Source: a marine gamma proteobacterium HTCC2080
GTDB lineage: Bacteria > Pseudomonadota > Gammaproteobacteria > Pseudomonadales > Halieaceae
Assembly: GCA_000169115.1 (NCBI GenBank)
Contig: AAVV01000004.1
Location: 62,001-126,000, forward strand
Direction of reading: 5' to 3'
DNA: 64,000 nt
Each line of letters starts with the position of its first letter. Positions within the stretch are counted from its first letter, which is position 1. The position numbers and the translations under genes were made by a program. The notes under the pieces were generated by a model that made no database searches, was not told the DNA's origin, and saw nothing but the letters and a program-made list of their open reading frames with translations. This document shows, piece by piece, positions 44,025-53,679 of this stretch.

Positions 44025-44759
44025 GTGAAATTATTTTACTCTCCGTTCCATACATTTATTCATAAGGTCCTCGTTACCATTCATGAAGCCGGTCTGTGGG
44101 ATGACGTCACCTTTGTGCCTACCTACCCTTTCAAAAACCGCGAGGGGGAAGACCAAGGCGATGCCTATTCAATCGCAGCGCTAAACCCGCTGAACAAAGT
44201 ACCAACCCTCGCGCTGGATAGTGGCCAAGTGGTGTATGGCAGTCAGGCCGTTGTTGAATGCATCGACAGCATGAGCAAGTCTGGCAAGCACCTTTATCCC
44301 CCTGCAGGACCTGCTCGCTGGGACGCCATTACTCGCCTTGCTCTGGCAGATACCATGTTTGAGACCACGGTCATGCTGGTCATGGAAGGTTGGAATCCCG
44401 AAGAAAATCAGCGCATTGAATTTTTCGAGTGGATCTGGCCGAAGATTATTCGCGGCTGCGATTCCCTAGAAGCTGCCTGCAAGCAGGGCTTCGATGGCTT
44501 CGATATTGGCCAAGCGTCAATGCTTCACGCGATTAGCTATATGGATTTTAGGGTGAACTTTTACGACGCAAAAGATCCCCTGTACCCGGATTTCGATTGT
44601 TTCGATGGGCGCCCTAATCTGAAAGCCTGGTGGGAAGAATCGATCCAACGGCCTTCGGTAACGAGCCACTACAATCGCGACTTTGAAGGCGATGACTCGG
44701 CAGCATTTTTACAAAAGAATGTTCAGGAGGTACTGGCAGCCCAGGGTGCTCAAAAATGA
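44025..44759 (+). CDS. glutathione S-transferase family protein
   Basis: This 244-residue protein has the thioredoxin-like N-terminal domain (MKLFYSPFHTFIHKVLVTIHEAG, NPLNKVPTLALDSGQ, then VVYGSQAVVECID, the cis-Pro and glutathione-binding segments) and a helical C-terminal domain. Glutathione transferases conjugate or reduce electrophiles in the cytosol. The start is GTG (44025) with AGGA about 8 bases upstream. It overlaps the second glutathione transferase by 4 bp (ATGA), so the two are co-translated. The specific substrate is unknown. Confidence 0.87.
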   Translation: MKLFYSPFHTFIHKVLVTIHEAGLWDDVTFVPTYPFKNREGEDQGDAYSIAALNPLNKVPTLALDSGQVVYGSQAVVECIDSMSKSGKHLYPPAGPARWDAITRLALADTMFETTVMLVMEGWNPEENQRIEFFEWIWPKIIRGCDSLEAACKQGFDGFDIGQASMLHAISYMDFRVNFYDAKDPLYPDFDCFDGRPNLKAWWEESIQRPSVTSHYNRDFEGDDSAAFLQKNVQEVLAAQGAQK

Positions 44760-45454
44760 TTAAGCATTTTTACTGGCCAACGCCCAACGGCCACAAAACT
44801 GCCATCATGCTCGAGGAAGTAGAGGTCGAGTATGAAGTCTGCATCGTCAACATTTTGGAGGGCGATCAGTTCGATCCGGCGTTTATTGCGATCAGCCCCA
44901 ACAACCGCATACCGGCCATTGTCGATACCGACGGTCCTCAGGGTGAGCCCTATACGGTGTTTGAATCGGGCGCCATTCTTATGTACCTGGCAGAAAAAAC
45001 TGGCAAGTTGTGGCCACAAGATTCAGTGGAACGCTACGACGTTATTCAGTGGCTGATGTTTCAGATGGGCAATGTTGGCCCAATGTTTGGTCAGAACGGT
45101 TATTTTCAGGGTTACTGTCCAGAGGATGTGCCGCTGGCCAAGGAACGCTATCACAATGTGTGCAAACAGCTGTACGGTGTTATGGACCGACGCTTGGGTG
45201 AATCGAAATATTTGGCGGGTTCGAATTACTCCATTGCCGACGTAGCCACCTTTCCCTGGACGATGCCCAAGCAGCAGGAGATGCACCGTATCGACATTAC
45301 GCAGTATCCCAACGTCAAGCGCTGGTCCGAGACGGTGGCAATGCGGCCCGCAGTACAACGCGGCATCGCGGTCATGGCTGAGGATATGAAAGTGGGCAAC
45401 CCCACCCAAGAGACGTATAACAATATGTTTGGCGCTAAACAGTTCAAGCAATAA
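44756..45454 (+). CDS. glutathione S-transferase family protein, Nu/Ure2p-like
   Basis: This 232-residue protein matches the YfcG/YghU (Nu-class, Ure2p-like) glutathione transferases. FYWPTPNGHKTAIMLEEVEV is the N-terminal strand-helix, ISPNNRIPAIVD holds the cis-Pro, and FESGAILMYLAEKTGKLWP binds the glutathione glutamyl part. The C-terminal half includes YSIADVATFPW, the N-capping box of the helical domain. Such proteins often have disulfide reductase activity and may protect against oxidants or help in detoxification. It follows its neighbour with an ATGA overlap; the pair is distinct in sequence, so it is not a recent duplication. Confidence 0.92.
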   Translation: MIKHFYWPTPNGHKTAIMLEEVEVEYEVCIVNILEGDQFDPAFIAISPNNRIPAIVDTDGPQGEPYTVFESGAILMYLAEKTGKLWPQDSVERYDVIQWLMFQMGNVGPMFGQNGYFQGYCPEDVPLAKERYHNVCKQLYGVMDRRLGESKYLAGSNYSIADVATFPWTMPKQQEMHRIDITQYPNVKRWSETVAMRPAVQRGIAVMAEDMKVGNPTQETYNNMFGAKQFKQ

Positions 45455-45808
45455 ATCGGTCGTGAACAATAAAGTTGAGGGCGCTGCCAACCGCCCCCGC
45501 GCTACAACGATGAGGGCTTTTAAAATCTTATTGGCTTTGCCAGTTTTGGTTTTAAGAAACAACCAATCGGCATAACGGTATAACGGTATAACAGTACAAC
45601 AAGGTGGAACTGCGACAGCCTCCAGCTTAACAAAGCGACGCGGTAAGGCTCGGCAGAGCTTAAGCGGTAGCGTCGAGCCCCTTGGCAAACCGCTGGGTGC
45701 CGCCGTTAACCTTTACACAGCACAATATAGGTATTCATCATTAAAGAAAAAATAGAAGCGAATACACCGACCGAAATTGCCATCGGGCAAGTCGCTTGGC
45801 TAAAGATC
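45455..45808. other. 354-bp stretch between GST and CvfB-like gene
   Basis: The first 270 bp show no gene; a minor imperfect tandem repeat ATAACGGT occurs at 45572-45595. From 45740 to 45808 the CvfB frame is open and codes for S1-domain-like residues (IAIGQVAWLKIVEVN runs across the GTG at 45809), so the coding region may begin there at a non-standard start. Confidence 0.5.
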
Positions 45809-46420
45809 GTGGAGGTCAATCATCTTGGTGCCTTTGCGGACTGGGGGCTTAGCAAAGACCTGTTTATCCCTTTTGCTGAGCAGCATCACCCGTTGAAGCC
45901 GGGTAACTTCACCATTGTGAAGGTCTACCTTGATAACCAGGGGCGACCCGCAGGCTCAACGCGCATTGATCACTGGATTGAGGACACGGCAACCGGTCTC
46001 AAGGTGGGTGAAAAAGTGTCTTTACTGGTTGCTGAACAAACCGAACTGGGGTTTAAGGCAATCATCAATCATCAGTTTTGGGGTTTGCTTTACAGCAATG
46101 AGCTGTATCGGAGAATTCGCAGAGGGCAGGCGCTCGACGGTTATATTCAACGCATTCGTGACGATGGAAAAATTGACCTATCGCTCAATCAGCCGGGCTT
46201 TAATAACTCAAAAATAGACGGCGTTGCGCAAAAAATAGTTTCTCAGTTAAACGAAAATTCAGGGTTTTTAGGCCTCACCGACAAAAGCCCTCCCCCTGCT
46301 ATTTACGCAGCCTTTGGTGTCAGTAAAAAAGTGTTTAAGCAGGCGATTGGTTCGCTGTATAAGGCCCGAAAAATCACCATTGAAGCCGAGGGGATACGAC
46401 TAGCACCTGACGACGCATAG
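45809..46420 (+). CDS. CvfB/YitL-like S1 RNA-binding protein lacking the first S1 domain
   Basis: This 203-residue protein from GTG 45809 shows LGAFADWGLSKDLFIPFAEQ (the second S1 domain of CvfB), then EKVSLLVAEQTELGFKAIIN and GYIQRIRDDGKIDLSLNQPG (third S1-like domain), and the winged-helix end PPPAIYAAFGVSKKVFKQAI. Typical CvfB proteins have about 280 residues with another S1 domain in front. Here an in-frame stop at 45728 bars it. The open frame between 45731 and 45809 encodes EIAIGQVAWLKI, the start of the second S1 domain, yet has no ATG, GTG or TTG; an ATT at 45740 is the best alternative. The protein may bind RNA in translation control. Confidence 0.85.
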   Translation: MEVNHLGAFADWGLSKDLFIPFAEQHHPLKPGNFTIVKVYLDNQGRPAGSTRIDHWIEDTATGLKVGEKVSLLVAEQTELGFKAIINHQFWGLLYSNELYRRIRRGQALDGYIQRIRDDGKIDLSLNQPGFNNSKIDGVAQKIVSQLNENSGFLGLTDKSPPPAIYAAFGVSKKVFKQAIGSLYKARKITIEAEGIRLAPDDA

Positions 46421-46475
46421 CCCCTTAAAGCGCTTTACAAGATGGCGCGTTACGAATCTCCCATGAGCGCCTCAA

Positions 46476-47327
46476 TTACTCGGTGAGATTTTTCTCAAGG
46501 AGCGCAAAAAGGCCCTGGACCGATGAGTTTCCTTTGACCTCTCCCTTGGCATCAAATTGCCAAAGCATGCCTTCAAGGTCGGGGTTAGCGAAGTACACGA
46601 TGCCATGGCGCAGGGGGTCGATAGATTGCTGACTCAAAACTCGGTGCACCACAGCACCCACGGTGCGCTCTGAGTAGGCCGTGACGAAGTGCAACGCTTC
46701 ACCGAAATTGATAACAAGATGGCCAGGGAGCACAGGCACATCCATGAAGTCACCGGCAATTTTGATCTGCAACCCCGGGGCGGTAGCGTCGAGAATTGTG
46801 ACAAATCCGTAATCTGTGTGGGGACGCAACCCCAAGTCTGGATTGCGGGTGTCGTAGTGCACAAAGTTCAGAAACGCTGTGCCCTCTCCCAATGAATAGC
46901 CCCCCGAAGCACGGCCCCAAAGGGACTCCGGGATACCCGACTGACGCAAAACCTCGCCCATGATGGCGACACCAATGTCATCAAGCTGACGCCCAAACTG
47001 TGCGACTTCTGAAGGGTAGTGTTGATCCCAGCGATGGCGACGCAGCGCGAGCTTGGTTTGCTGGTTGTTCTCAAGGGCAATAAAGCCCTCTAATTCGCCA
47101 TATTTAGGAGTCTGACGGTACGGGCTATCAGCCGATGTTAGCCCTTGACCAAAGTGACGCGCGCCCTCGATATCAAGACAGGTTGGAACCTTGAGATAGA
47201 AAACGCCCAGATCCCAAGCGCGATCGAAATCTTGTGAGGTAGAGAAAACCAAGCGCCCACTGCCTGAGATAGTAGCGGCCGGGAGACCCTCACTGAGTAA
47301 CGCTGCTTGGCAGCTGTCGGTCACCAA
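46476..47327 (-). CDS. 2-oxoglutarate/Fe(II)-dependent oxygenase, isopenicillin N synthase family
   Basis: This 283-residue protein matches the 2OG-Fe(II) oxygenase superfamily in its IPNS/plant-like group. The iron ligands are RPHTDYGFVTIL (H-x-D, near residue 168) and VGAVVHRVLS (His near residue 226); the 2-oxoglutarate-binding Arg is in DPLRHGIVYF. DIEGARHFGQGLTS and FYLKVP in the N-terminal part are like the DIOX_N domain. Such enzymes hydroxylate or desaturate small molecules with O2. It is convergent with the CvfB-like gene and divergent from an aldehyde dehydrogenase. The substrate is unknown. Confidence 0.88.
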   Translation of the reverse strand: MVTDSCQAALLSEGLPAATISGSGRLVFSTSQDFDRAWDLGVFYLKVPTCLDIEGARHFGQGLTSADSPYRQTPKYGELEGFIALENNQQTKLALRRHRWDQHYPSEVAQFGRQLDDIGVAIMGEVLRQSGIPESLWGRASGGYSLGEGTAFLNFVHYDTRNPDLGLRPHTDYGFVTILDATAPGLQIKIAGDFMDVPVLPGHLVINFGEALHFVTAYSERTVGAVVHRVLSQQSIDPLRHGIVYFANPDLEGMLWQFDAKGEVKGNSSVQGLFALLEKNLTE

Positions 47328-47496
47328 AACCCCCTAGGAAAAACTGCTCCATCGCTGTGAAGTTAATACACAACGCTATCGCCGTCTACCGAGTTATCGC
47401 AGCCAAGGGCTCCAAACATTGATGATTTTTACAACGCCCCAAAAAGGGGTATTGTTTTAGATCCAGATAAAAAACGTTAATAACAAAGAGGTCACT

Positions 47497-49014
47497 ATGG
47501 TCTACGCAAATCCAGGCTCCGAAGGCGCCGTCGTTCAATTCAAACCCCAATATGAGAATTACATTGGTGGCCAATGGGTTGCCCCCGTCGACGGCAGCTA
47601 TTTTGACAATGTCTCTCCCGTCAATGGTGAACCGTTCTGTAAAATCCCCCGGTCGAGCGAAGCCGATATCAACCTAGCTCTTGATGCAGCCCATAGCGCA
47701 AAAGATGCTTGGGGCGCCACCCCGGCGACCGAGCGATCAAACCTACTGCTAAAAATAGCCGATCGTATTGAAGCCAACCTTGAGATGCTTGCGGTTGCCG
47801 AGACTTGGGACAACGGCAAGGCCGTGCGCGAAACTCTGGCTGCAGATCTGCCCTTGTGTGTAGACCATTTCCGTTATTTTGCAGGCTGCATTCGCGCGCA
47901 GGAAGGCTCGATGGCAGAGATAGACCCCACAACAGTGTCCTACCACGTTTATGAACCTCTGGGTGTCGTGGGGCAAATCATTCCCTGGAACTTCCCTTTG
48001 CTAATGGCGTGCTGGAAGCTTGCACCAGCCCTAGCTGCGGGCAACTGCACGGTGATGAAACCAGCAGAACAAACCCCCGCCTCTATCTGCATTCTGATGG
48101 AGCTCATCGGTGACCTGTTACCCCCGGGTGTGGTGAATATCGTTAATGGGTACGGCACCGAAGCTGGACAAGCCTTGGCGACCAGCACCCGTATTGCAAA
48201 GATTGCCTTTACGGGGTCCACCGCCATCGGGCATCACATTTTGCGCTGCGCCGCTGAAACAATGATTCCCTCTACCGTGGAGCTTGGCGGTAAGTCACCC
48301 AATGTCTTTTTCGCCGATGTCATGGATCAGGGCGAAGACTTCATCAGCAAGGCTGTAGAGGGCCTGGTATTAGGCTTCTTGAATCAGGGCGAGGTTTGTA
48401 CTTGCCCCTCACGAGCTCTGATCCATGAAGATATGTATGAGCCCTTCATGGAGATGGTGATCGAGCGCGCCAAAAAGATCACGCGAGGCAACCCCCTTGA
48501 TGTCAACACAATGGTCGGCGCTCAGGCCTCTCGAGAACAGTTCGATAAAATCATGAGCTACTTACAAATAGGTCGTGAAGAAGGCGCTGAAATTCTCATT
48601 GGTGGCGATATTGAGCAGGTAGAAGGCCTGGGCGGCGGGTTTTACATTCAGCCTACGTTCTTCAAGGGCGATAACAAGATGCGTGTGTTCCAAGAGGAAA
48701 TCTTTGGTCCCGTTATTGGCATCACCACCTTCAAAACCGAGGAAGAAGCGTTGGCTATTGCCAATGACACCGAATACGGCCTAGGCGCCGGCGTTTGGAC
48801 CCGTGATACCAACAAGGCCTATCGCATGGCGCGGGGCATTCAAGCGGGGCGGATATGGATGAACTGTTACCACGCGTATCCATCCCACGCCGCCTTTGGA
48901 GGTTACAAAAAGTCGGGTATTGGCCGGGAGGGCCACAAGGTGACCCTTGACCACTACCAGCAAAAGAAAAATTTGCTCGTCAGCTATGGCGATAGCCCCC
49001 TAGGCTTCTTCTAA
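47497..49014 (+). CDS. NAD-dependent aldehyde dehydrogenase, ExaC/AcoD-like
   Basis: This 505-residue aldehyde dehydrogenase starts [20 protein letters not shown], like the acetaldehyde dehydrogenases ExaC/Aco[21 protein letters not shown] is the NAD-binding and catalytic Asn region near residue 154-173, [12 protein letters not shown] holds the general-base Glu near residue 264, and [13 protein letters not shown] holds the catalytic Cys near residue 303. It oxidises short-chain aldehydes (acetaldehyde from ethanol or threonine) to acids in the cytosol. An AGAGG site lies 5 bases before the ATG. A 4-bp CCCC/GGGG hairpin with five-base loop lies about 60 bp upstream. Confidence 0.93.
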   Translation: MVYANPGSEGAVVQFKPQYENYIGGQWVAPVDGSYFDNVSPVNGEPFCKIPRSSEADINLALDAAHSAKDAWGATPATERSNLLLKIADRIEANLEMLAVAETWDNGKAVRETLAADLPLCVDHFRYFAGCIRAQEGSMAEIDPTTVSYHVYEPLGVVGQIIPWNFPLLMACWKLAPALAAGNCTVMKPAEQTPASICILMELIGDLLPPGVVNIVNGYGTEAGQALATSTRIAKIAFTGSTAIGHHILRCAAETMIPSTVELGGKSPNVFFADVMDQGEDFISKAVEGLVLGFLNQGEVCTCPSRALIHEDMYEPFMEMVIERAKKITRGNPLDVNTMVGAQASREQFDKIMSYLQIGREEGAEILIGGDIEQVEGLGGGFYIQPTFFKGDNKMRVFQEEIFGPVIGITTFKTEEEALAIANDTEYGLGAGVWTRDTNKAYRMARGIQAGRIWMNCYHAYPSHAAFGGYKKSGIGREGHKVTLDHYQQKKNLLVSYGDSPLGFF

Positions 49015-49129
49015 ACCGGGTGGAAAGGTGATCACTAAACAGCGATAACCGGCAACACAGCAACCCCCTGAGGCGCTAGGGCGCGATGGCGCCTAGATGC
49101 CCTTGGGGTCGTTGTAAATCACGGGCTAT

Positions 49130-49177
49130 TGTTAGATCGCGGTAATGTTAGATCGCGGTAATGTTAGATCGCGGTAA
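49130..49177. repeat. three exact 16-bp tandem repeats
   Basis: The unit TGTTAGATCGCGGTAA occurs three times without mismatch or spacing (49130-49145, 49146-49161, 49162-49177). It lies in the 257-bp gap between the aldehyde dehydrogenase and ligase genes, which are convergent. The 16-bp unit with the inner CGCG is not a known operator. Strand slippage is the likely origin; copy number may vary between strains. Confidence 0.9.
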
Positions 49178-49271
49178 CTTACAGACCGCAAAAGCCTGAC
49201 GTCGCCTTAAAAACTGTATCGGCGTTTTCTACCGCGCTATCTATGGGGCTGCTATCAGCGCTTTGCCGATT

Positions 49272-50948
49272 CTATTCATTTAGCGCCGCAACCATCTGAT
49301 CACGCATCACGAACTTTTGGATTTTCCCCGTGACCGTCATGGGGTATTCGGTGACAAACCGCACGTGACGCGGAATTTTGAAGTGTGTGATTTGATCGTT
49401 ACAAAAGGCCTTGAGCTCATCTTCGGTCATTGACTGTCCCTCGTTGAGCTGCACCCAGGCACAAACTTCTTCACCCATTTTCTCGTGAGGGATGCCAAAA
49501 ACCTGAACCTCTGAAATCGCAGGATGCTGATACAAAAACTCTTCTACCTCCCGGGGGTAAATATTTTCACCACCACGAATAATCATGTCTTTGATGCGAC
49601 CTACAATTCGGACGTAACCCTCTTCATCCATCGTGGCCAAGTCACCGGAGTGTAACCACCCCGCTTCATCAATCGTCTCCGCCGTGCGCTCGGGATCGTT
49701 CCAATATTCACGCATTACCGAATACCCCCGAGTGCAGATTTCCCCTTTCTCACCAATGGCTACAACACGATTTGATTGATCGATAACCTTGATCTCTACC
49801 CAAGGCACGGCCCGGCCTACGGTTTCAGTGCGACGCTCCAAAGAATCGTTGGGGAGTGTCATATGGTTGAGGGGACTGACCTCCGTCTGACCATAGCCAA
49901 TCAAAATATCCTCCATGTGCATTTCAGAAATAACACGTTTCATGATTTCGACCGGGCACGGTGCGCCCGCCATAATGCCCGTTCGCAACGATGACAGATC
50001 AAACTCGCCGAAGCGGGGGTGGTCGAGCTCGGTGATAAACATGGTGGGAACGCCGTGTAATGCCGTGCAACCCTCGGCCTCCACTGTTTGTAATGTTTCA
50101 AGCGGGTCAAAAGCTTCGCCAGGGAACACCATGGCCGAGCCATGAGAGACACAAGCAAGCACCGCCAAAACCATACCAAAGCAGTGATACAACGGTACCG
50201 GAATGCACAATCGATCCGTCTCGGTGAGCTGCATAGCCTCCCCCGCAAGGTAACCATTGTTGAGGATATTGCAGTGGGTGAGGGTCGCTCCCTTCGGGTT
50301 TCCCGTGGTGCCACTGGTAAACTGGATGTTAATGGCATCGTCGGGCTTCAACTGGCCTCGCAATGCTCGCAGCTGGTCGCCGTCCTTCTCCCCGCCCAGC
50401 CCACAGACAGTTTCAAAATTTGGCATGCCGGCGGTTTCGGCGGTTCCCATCCGAATGACGGTTCTAAGGTAGGGTAACTTCTGAGCTTGGAGTGCTCCGG
50501 GTTTTGAATCTGCGAGCTCGGGGGCGAGGGTGTTGAGCATGCCCAGATAGTCACTGGTTTTAAATTTTTCTGCCGTAACAACCACCGTACACTCGACTTT
50601 GTTCAAGGCAAATTCAAGTTCATAAAGTCGATATGCCGGATTAATACAGACCATAATGGCGCCAATTTTCGCCGTCGCCAGCTGAACCATGACCCACTCA
50701 TAGCTGTTGGGGCCCCAGATACCCACGCGATCGCCGGGTGCCACCCCCAGCGCCAAAAAACCGCCCGCCAATTGATCAACCTGTTCCTGAAGCTGGCGGT
50801 AAGTCCACCGCACGCCCTGATGGCGCACGATAAGCGCGTCCTTATCGGGGTACTGATCGCAAATACGATCGAAGTACACCCCAATCGTTTCATAAATGAT
50901 TTGAGTCGTGGAGGCACCGCAGTAATAGCTTTGGTCGAGTGTTTTCAT
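49272..50948 (-). CDS. AMP-dependent acyl-CoA synthetase, intact paralogue
   Basis: This 558-residue medium-chain-type acyl-CoA synthetase starts [20 protein letters not shown]. The ATP loop is [17 protein letters not shown] near residue 207, [14 protein letters not shown] near residue 358 is the second motif, [20 protein letters not shown] is the hinge and adenylate-binding region, and [12 protein letters not shown] holds the C-terminal catalytic Lys. It closely parallels the interrupted gene at 8934-10612 along its whole length, which shows where the lesion is. It probably supplies the activity lost there. It is convergent with the aldehyde dehydrogenase; 556 bp without genes lie upstream. 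Confidence 0.93.
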   Translation of the reverse strand: MKTLDQSYYCGASTTQIIYETIGVYFDRICDQYPDKDALIVRHQGVRWTYRQLQEQVDQLAGGFLALGVAPGDRVGIWGPNSYEWVMVQLATAKIGAIMVCINPAYRLYELEFALNKVECTVVVTAEKFKTSDYLGMLNTLAPELADSKPGALQAQKLPYLRTVIRMGTAETAGMPNFETVCGLGGEKDGDQLRALRGQLKPDDAINIQFTSGTTGNPKGATLTHCNILNNGYLAGEAMQLTETDRLCIPVPLYHCFGMVLAVLACVSHGSAMVFPGEAFDPLETLQTVEAEGCTALHGVPTMFITELDHPRFGEFDLSSLRTGIMAGAPCPVEIMKRVISEMHMEDILIGYGQTEVSPLNHMTLPNDSLERRTETVGRAVPWVEIKVIDQSNRVVAIGEKGEICTRGYSVMREYWNDPERTAETIDEAGWLHSGDLATMDEEGYVRIVGRIKDMIIRGGENIYPREVEEFLYQHPAISEVQVFGIPHEKMGEEVCAWVQLNEGQSMTEDELKAFCNDQITHFKIPRHVRFVTEYPMTVTGKIQKFVMRDQMVAALNE

Positions 50949-51504
50949 AACGGATATCTTTTTATTTTCATTCGTTTTACATCAGGGGATGGTGCGGAGT
51001 AAACATCACGGACCACTATCTGGCGCAACGAGCGCATACCCCGCCTAACCTTCAGCCAGCATTCCCCGACCGGAACATTATGCATGGCGAATTAAAAGGC
51101 TGTCCCTGTCTAAACAGGCAGGAATTCGGTAACAGAGACCGCACCTCAGCTACCGTACAGGACATCAACGTTGGCTTTTTCCCGCGAATAACTCAATGAT
51201 TTGCAGCGCAACCGAGATCAGGCGCAGTTTACGAAAGTACGTCCAAAAACGTTTTTAAAGCCTCGGCAGATTTGGGATTTGTACCGAATGGTCCAAAGAT
51301 ACTAGCTGTGGAACTGCCCACGCTGTTTGTACCTCGTGCAGCGACAACTCTAAGCCTTATAGGGTGAATTACAGGTGATAAATGCGAAATTTATGGGCCG
51401 CGCCCGTTCCTTTAAGCATATCTGTTAGGACCAGCCGCCATTGCTGATCGGTACTCAAGCTGCCCAGACCCACAAAGGGGTTGTGCGGTCGTAAACAACG
51501 CCCA
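50949..51504. other. 556-bp intergenic region
   Basis: No open frame with family features, no tRNA and no strong hairpin was recognised. It contains the promoter of the ligase (leftward) and the 3' side of the ceramidase gene, which also reads leftward. Its size is large for this gene-dense window, so an unrecognised small RNA is possible but I see no evidence for one. Confidence 0.35.
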
Positions 51505-53571
51505 TTACTTGTCCACTACTCTGGTAATTTCAAACGCGGAAGACGTGCCACTAAAGGCTGAACCCGCGGCATCAAAGCCAAAGTGTGACAAGCGGTACTC
51601 GCCGGGTGGCGTTTGCTGCGGCACCTCCCAGCTCAACTCTGCGACATAAGCATTTGCTTTAAGCTGCCAGCGCACCCGGGTACTCCAGTCGCCATCATCT
51701 GCGACCCGCTGCCAACCCGCCGCAGTTTTACGCTCAACGAGCAGGTAATTTTTCCCCTTGGGGAAATTTACCGTGGGGTTCGCCGACCAAAATCGCGCGA
51801 CAATCGTCTCTCCCGGACGATAACTCGCGGCAAGCGGCGCCTCTGTATCGCCAAGTTGCGCACCATTGGGGAGCGAATTTTCGGACCCCACCGGCAAAGG
51901 CAGACCGAGAGATTTGCCCCGCCAATCGTCGTAGGACACGCCACTTGCCAACGGCGCAGCCAACTCCAAAGCCGCCGCCAACTGACTCGCGATCTGCTGG
52001 TAGGCGGGCAAGCTCCAGCGTCCATGTAAAGTATGACCGCCCTCATACTGCTGAAGCCCATATTCCTCGGGGGTCGTTATGTACCCGGCATAGCCATTGG
52101 AGTAACCCGCCAACACAATGTGCCTTGCCCAGTCGCCCAGTTCAGCCATAACGCTATCTCGCAGACGTCTGCCTGCCATGGTCGTTACTTCTGCGGGTAA
52201 GGCGAGAATCACAAGTTGGCCAACGCGTGCCACGGTGATTGAGCGTATTTGAGATTGCAGCGGCGGTGTGCCGGTACCCGTTTCCAGCAAAATAGCCTTG
52301 GGCCTTTGGCAGGCTCTCACGGGTTCGGTCCACTCGGGGGCGCCGATGATGAGTTGAATCAGCCAGTCCCGCCACACACTCTGCTCGGTCATCCCCTCTT
52401 TAAACAGGAAGTGCCCGCCGCCGTCTTCCGTAGAGCCCCCGGCAAAGGAGTAGCCGTAGGCCGAGGGGCAGGTATGCTGTGTCCCTACCCCGGTAAATTT
52501 GCCATCGACGGCATAATCACTTAAATCAACATACAGTCGACGCGAATCGATCGGTCCTGCTAGCACCTCGTCTGCCTCATCGAATAGTGTCTGTGCTACT
52601 ACCAGTTGGCGCTGGCCCATAATTTGCGTGGTCGCTACGTCGGTTGCTCCAGGGCCGGTATTATCGAGATTGGTATTGGGGGTGACATCTCCCGGGTCAG
52701 ACTGCGCAAAAGCGGCCACAAAATCGTCGGCCGATGCGTAGCCCACGCCCTCGCGCTTTTCCATTTGCAACGAGGCATATCCTTTATGATCGCCGGAAAT
52801 AAGGCGGTTGTAATAGTTCATTGCTGTGGGGTGAAGTGCGTACCAATTGATCATGCCCAGGGGCCCATCACTGCCTACAAACTTGAGCAAGGTCATAGCC
52901 GTGTTGGTATTTTCGCTGTAACGGTCACGCTCATCCTGGGGGTTTTCCCGGTAAGCAATAAGCGACCGGTTGACTCCGGCGTCTGCCACACGGCCTGTAT
53001 TGATAAAAATATGGCCAGGCTGGAGATCGTCGTGGGCTTTTACGATGGAGGCGGTAATGCCAGTAACAATCGCCTCAAAGTGCGCGGGGTAGTGGCCCCC
53101 ATCGAGACCGGTCTCTGTCCGAGACTGCCAATAGCCACTGGGCCCAGCATGGGTATGGGTGGCGCTGATAATCACGTTTTCCAAGGTATAGGTAGGGCCA
53201 TAGCGCAGCTGCAAGCGCTCAACGACTTCTAATGTCATATGGTGGTCAATACTCCCCAAGTCGGCGCTGACAAACACGAGGCGCTGCTTGGGGTTGCTAG
53301 CCTGGGCCGTTATGAAGGCCCGTGATCGCAGACGAATATGAACGCCCTCAGAAATCTGGTCGGGCCGACCAAAGCCCCATAGCGGCATGCCTACCTCTGG
53401 CCCGGTAATATCCACCATGCCACGGCCGATCAAATAAGGCGTTTGGGTCTCATCGTCTTTCTGTCCAAACGCCGGGCCCGATACAACGAGCAGACAAAGG
53501 AGCCAAGCCCTAGCCATGCTGCGTTGATAAACGCCACCCGAACTGCCTTTGGAACCTCGAATTGACCTCAT
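51505..53571 (-). CDS. neutral/alkaline ceramidase-family protein, active-site Ser replaced by Thr
   Basis: This 688-residue secreted protein (670 from the second Met, MARAWLLCLLVVSGPAFG, a signal peptide) is a neutral ceramidase. SATHTHAGPSGYW (zinc His) lies near residue 138, WYALHPTAMNYYN (zinc His) near residue 250, LPAEVTTMAGRRLR (zinc Glu) near residue 460, and YSNGYAGYITTPEEYGLQQY (Tyr ligand) near residue 490. The hexapeptide of the nucleophile, GDVSPN in characterised enzymes, reads GDVTPN: Thr297 (codon 52683-52681, ACC). The C-terminal Ig-like domain ends in FEITRVVDK. It may hydrolyse ceramide or another N-acyl lipid, if Thr can serve. It is followed (upstream in reading order) by a secreted amidohydrolase on the same strand. 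Confidence 0.9.
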   Translation of the reverse strand: MRSIRGSKGSSGGVYQRSMARAWLLCLLVVSGPAFGQKDDETQTPYLIGRGMVDITGPEVGMPLWGFGRPDQISEGVHIRLRSRAFITAQASNPKQRLVFVSADLGSIDHHMTLEVVERLQLRYGPTYTLENVIISATHTHAGPSGYWQSRTETGLDGGHYPAHFEAIVTGITASIVKAHDDLQPGHIFINTGRVADAGVNRSLIAYRENPQDERDRYSENTNTAMTLLKFVGSDGPLGMINWYALHPTAMNYYNRLISGDHKGYASLQMEKREGVGYASADDFVAAFAQSDPGDVTPNTNLDNTGPGATDVATTQIMGQRQLVVAQTLFDEADEVLAGPIDSRRLYVDLSDYAVDGKFTGVGTQHTCPSAYGYSFAGGSTEDGGGHFLFKEGMTEQSVWRDWLIQLIIGAPEWTEPVRACQRPKAILLETGTGTPPLQSQIRSITVARVGQLVILALPAEVTTMAGRRLRDSVMAELGDWARHIVLAGYSNGYAGYITTPEEYGLQQYEGGHTLHGRWSLPAYQQIASQLAAALELAAPLASGVSYDDWRGKSLGLPLPVGSENSLPNGAQLGDTEAPLAASYRPGETIVARFWSANPTVNFPKGKNYLLVERKTAAGWQRVADDGDWSTRVRWQLKANAYVAELSWEVPQQTPPGEYRLSHFGFDAAGSAFSGTSSAFEITRVVDK

Positions 53572-53679
53572 AAAATAATGCGGTCTCTGAGCGTGATGAT
53601 ATTTCGCCCGGCGACGCCCCCTATTAGACCATCGGATAAAGCCAACAACGTGTCAGGCAGGTCAGGTGTCGTCAATGAA

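Noticed and set aside
43868-44065. 65-codon forward open frame before the first glutathione transferase
   Set aside because: Overlaps the GTG-started gene in another frame and shows no features.
45023-45688. 221-codon reverse open frame over the second glutathione transferase
   Set aside because: It is the antisense shadow of a clearly recognised gene, and its unshadowed end has no family features.
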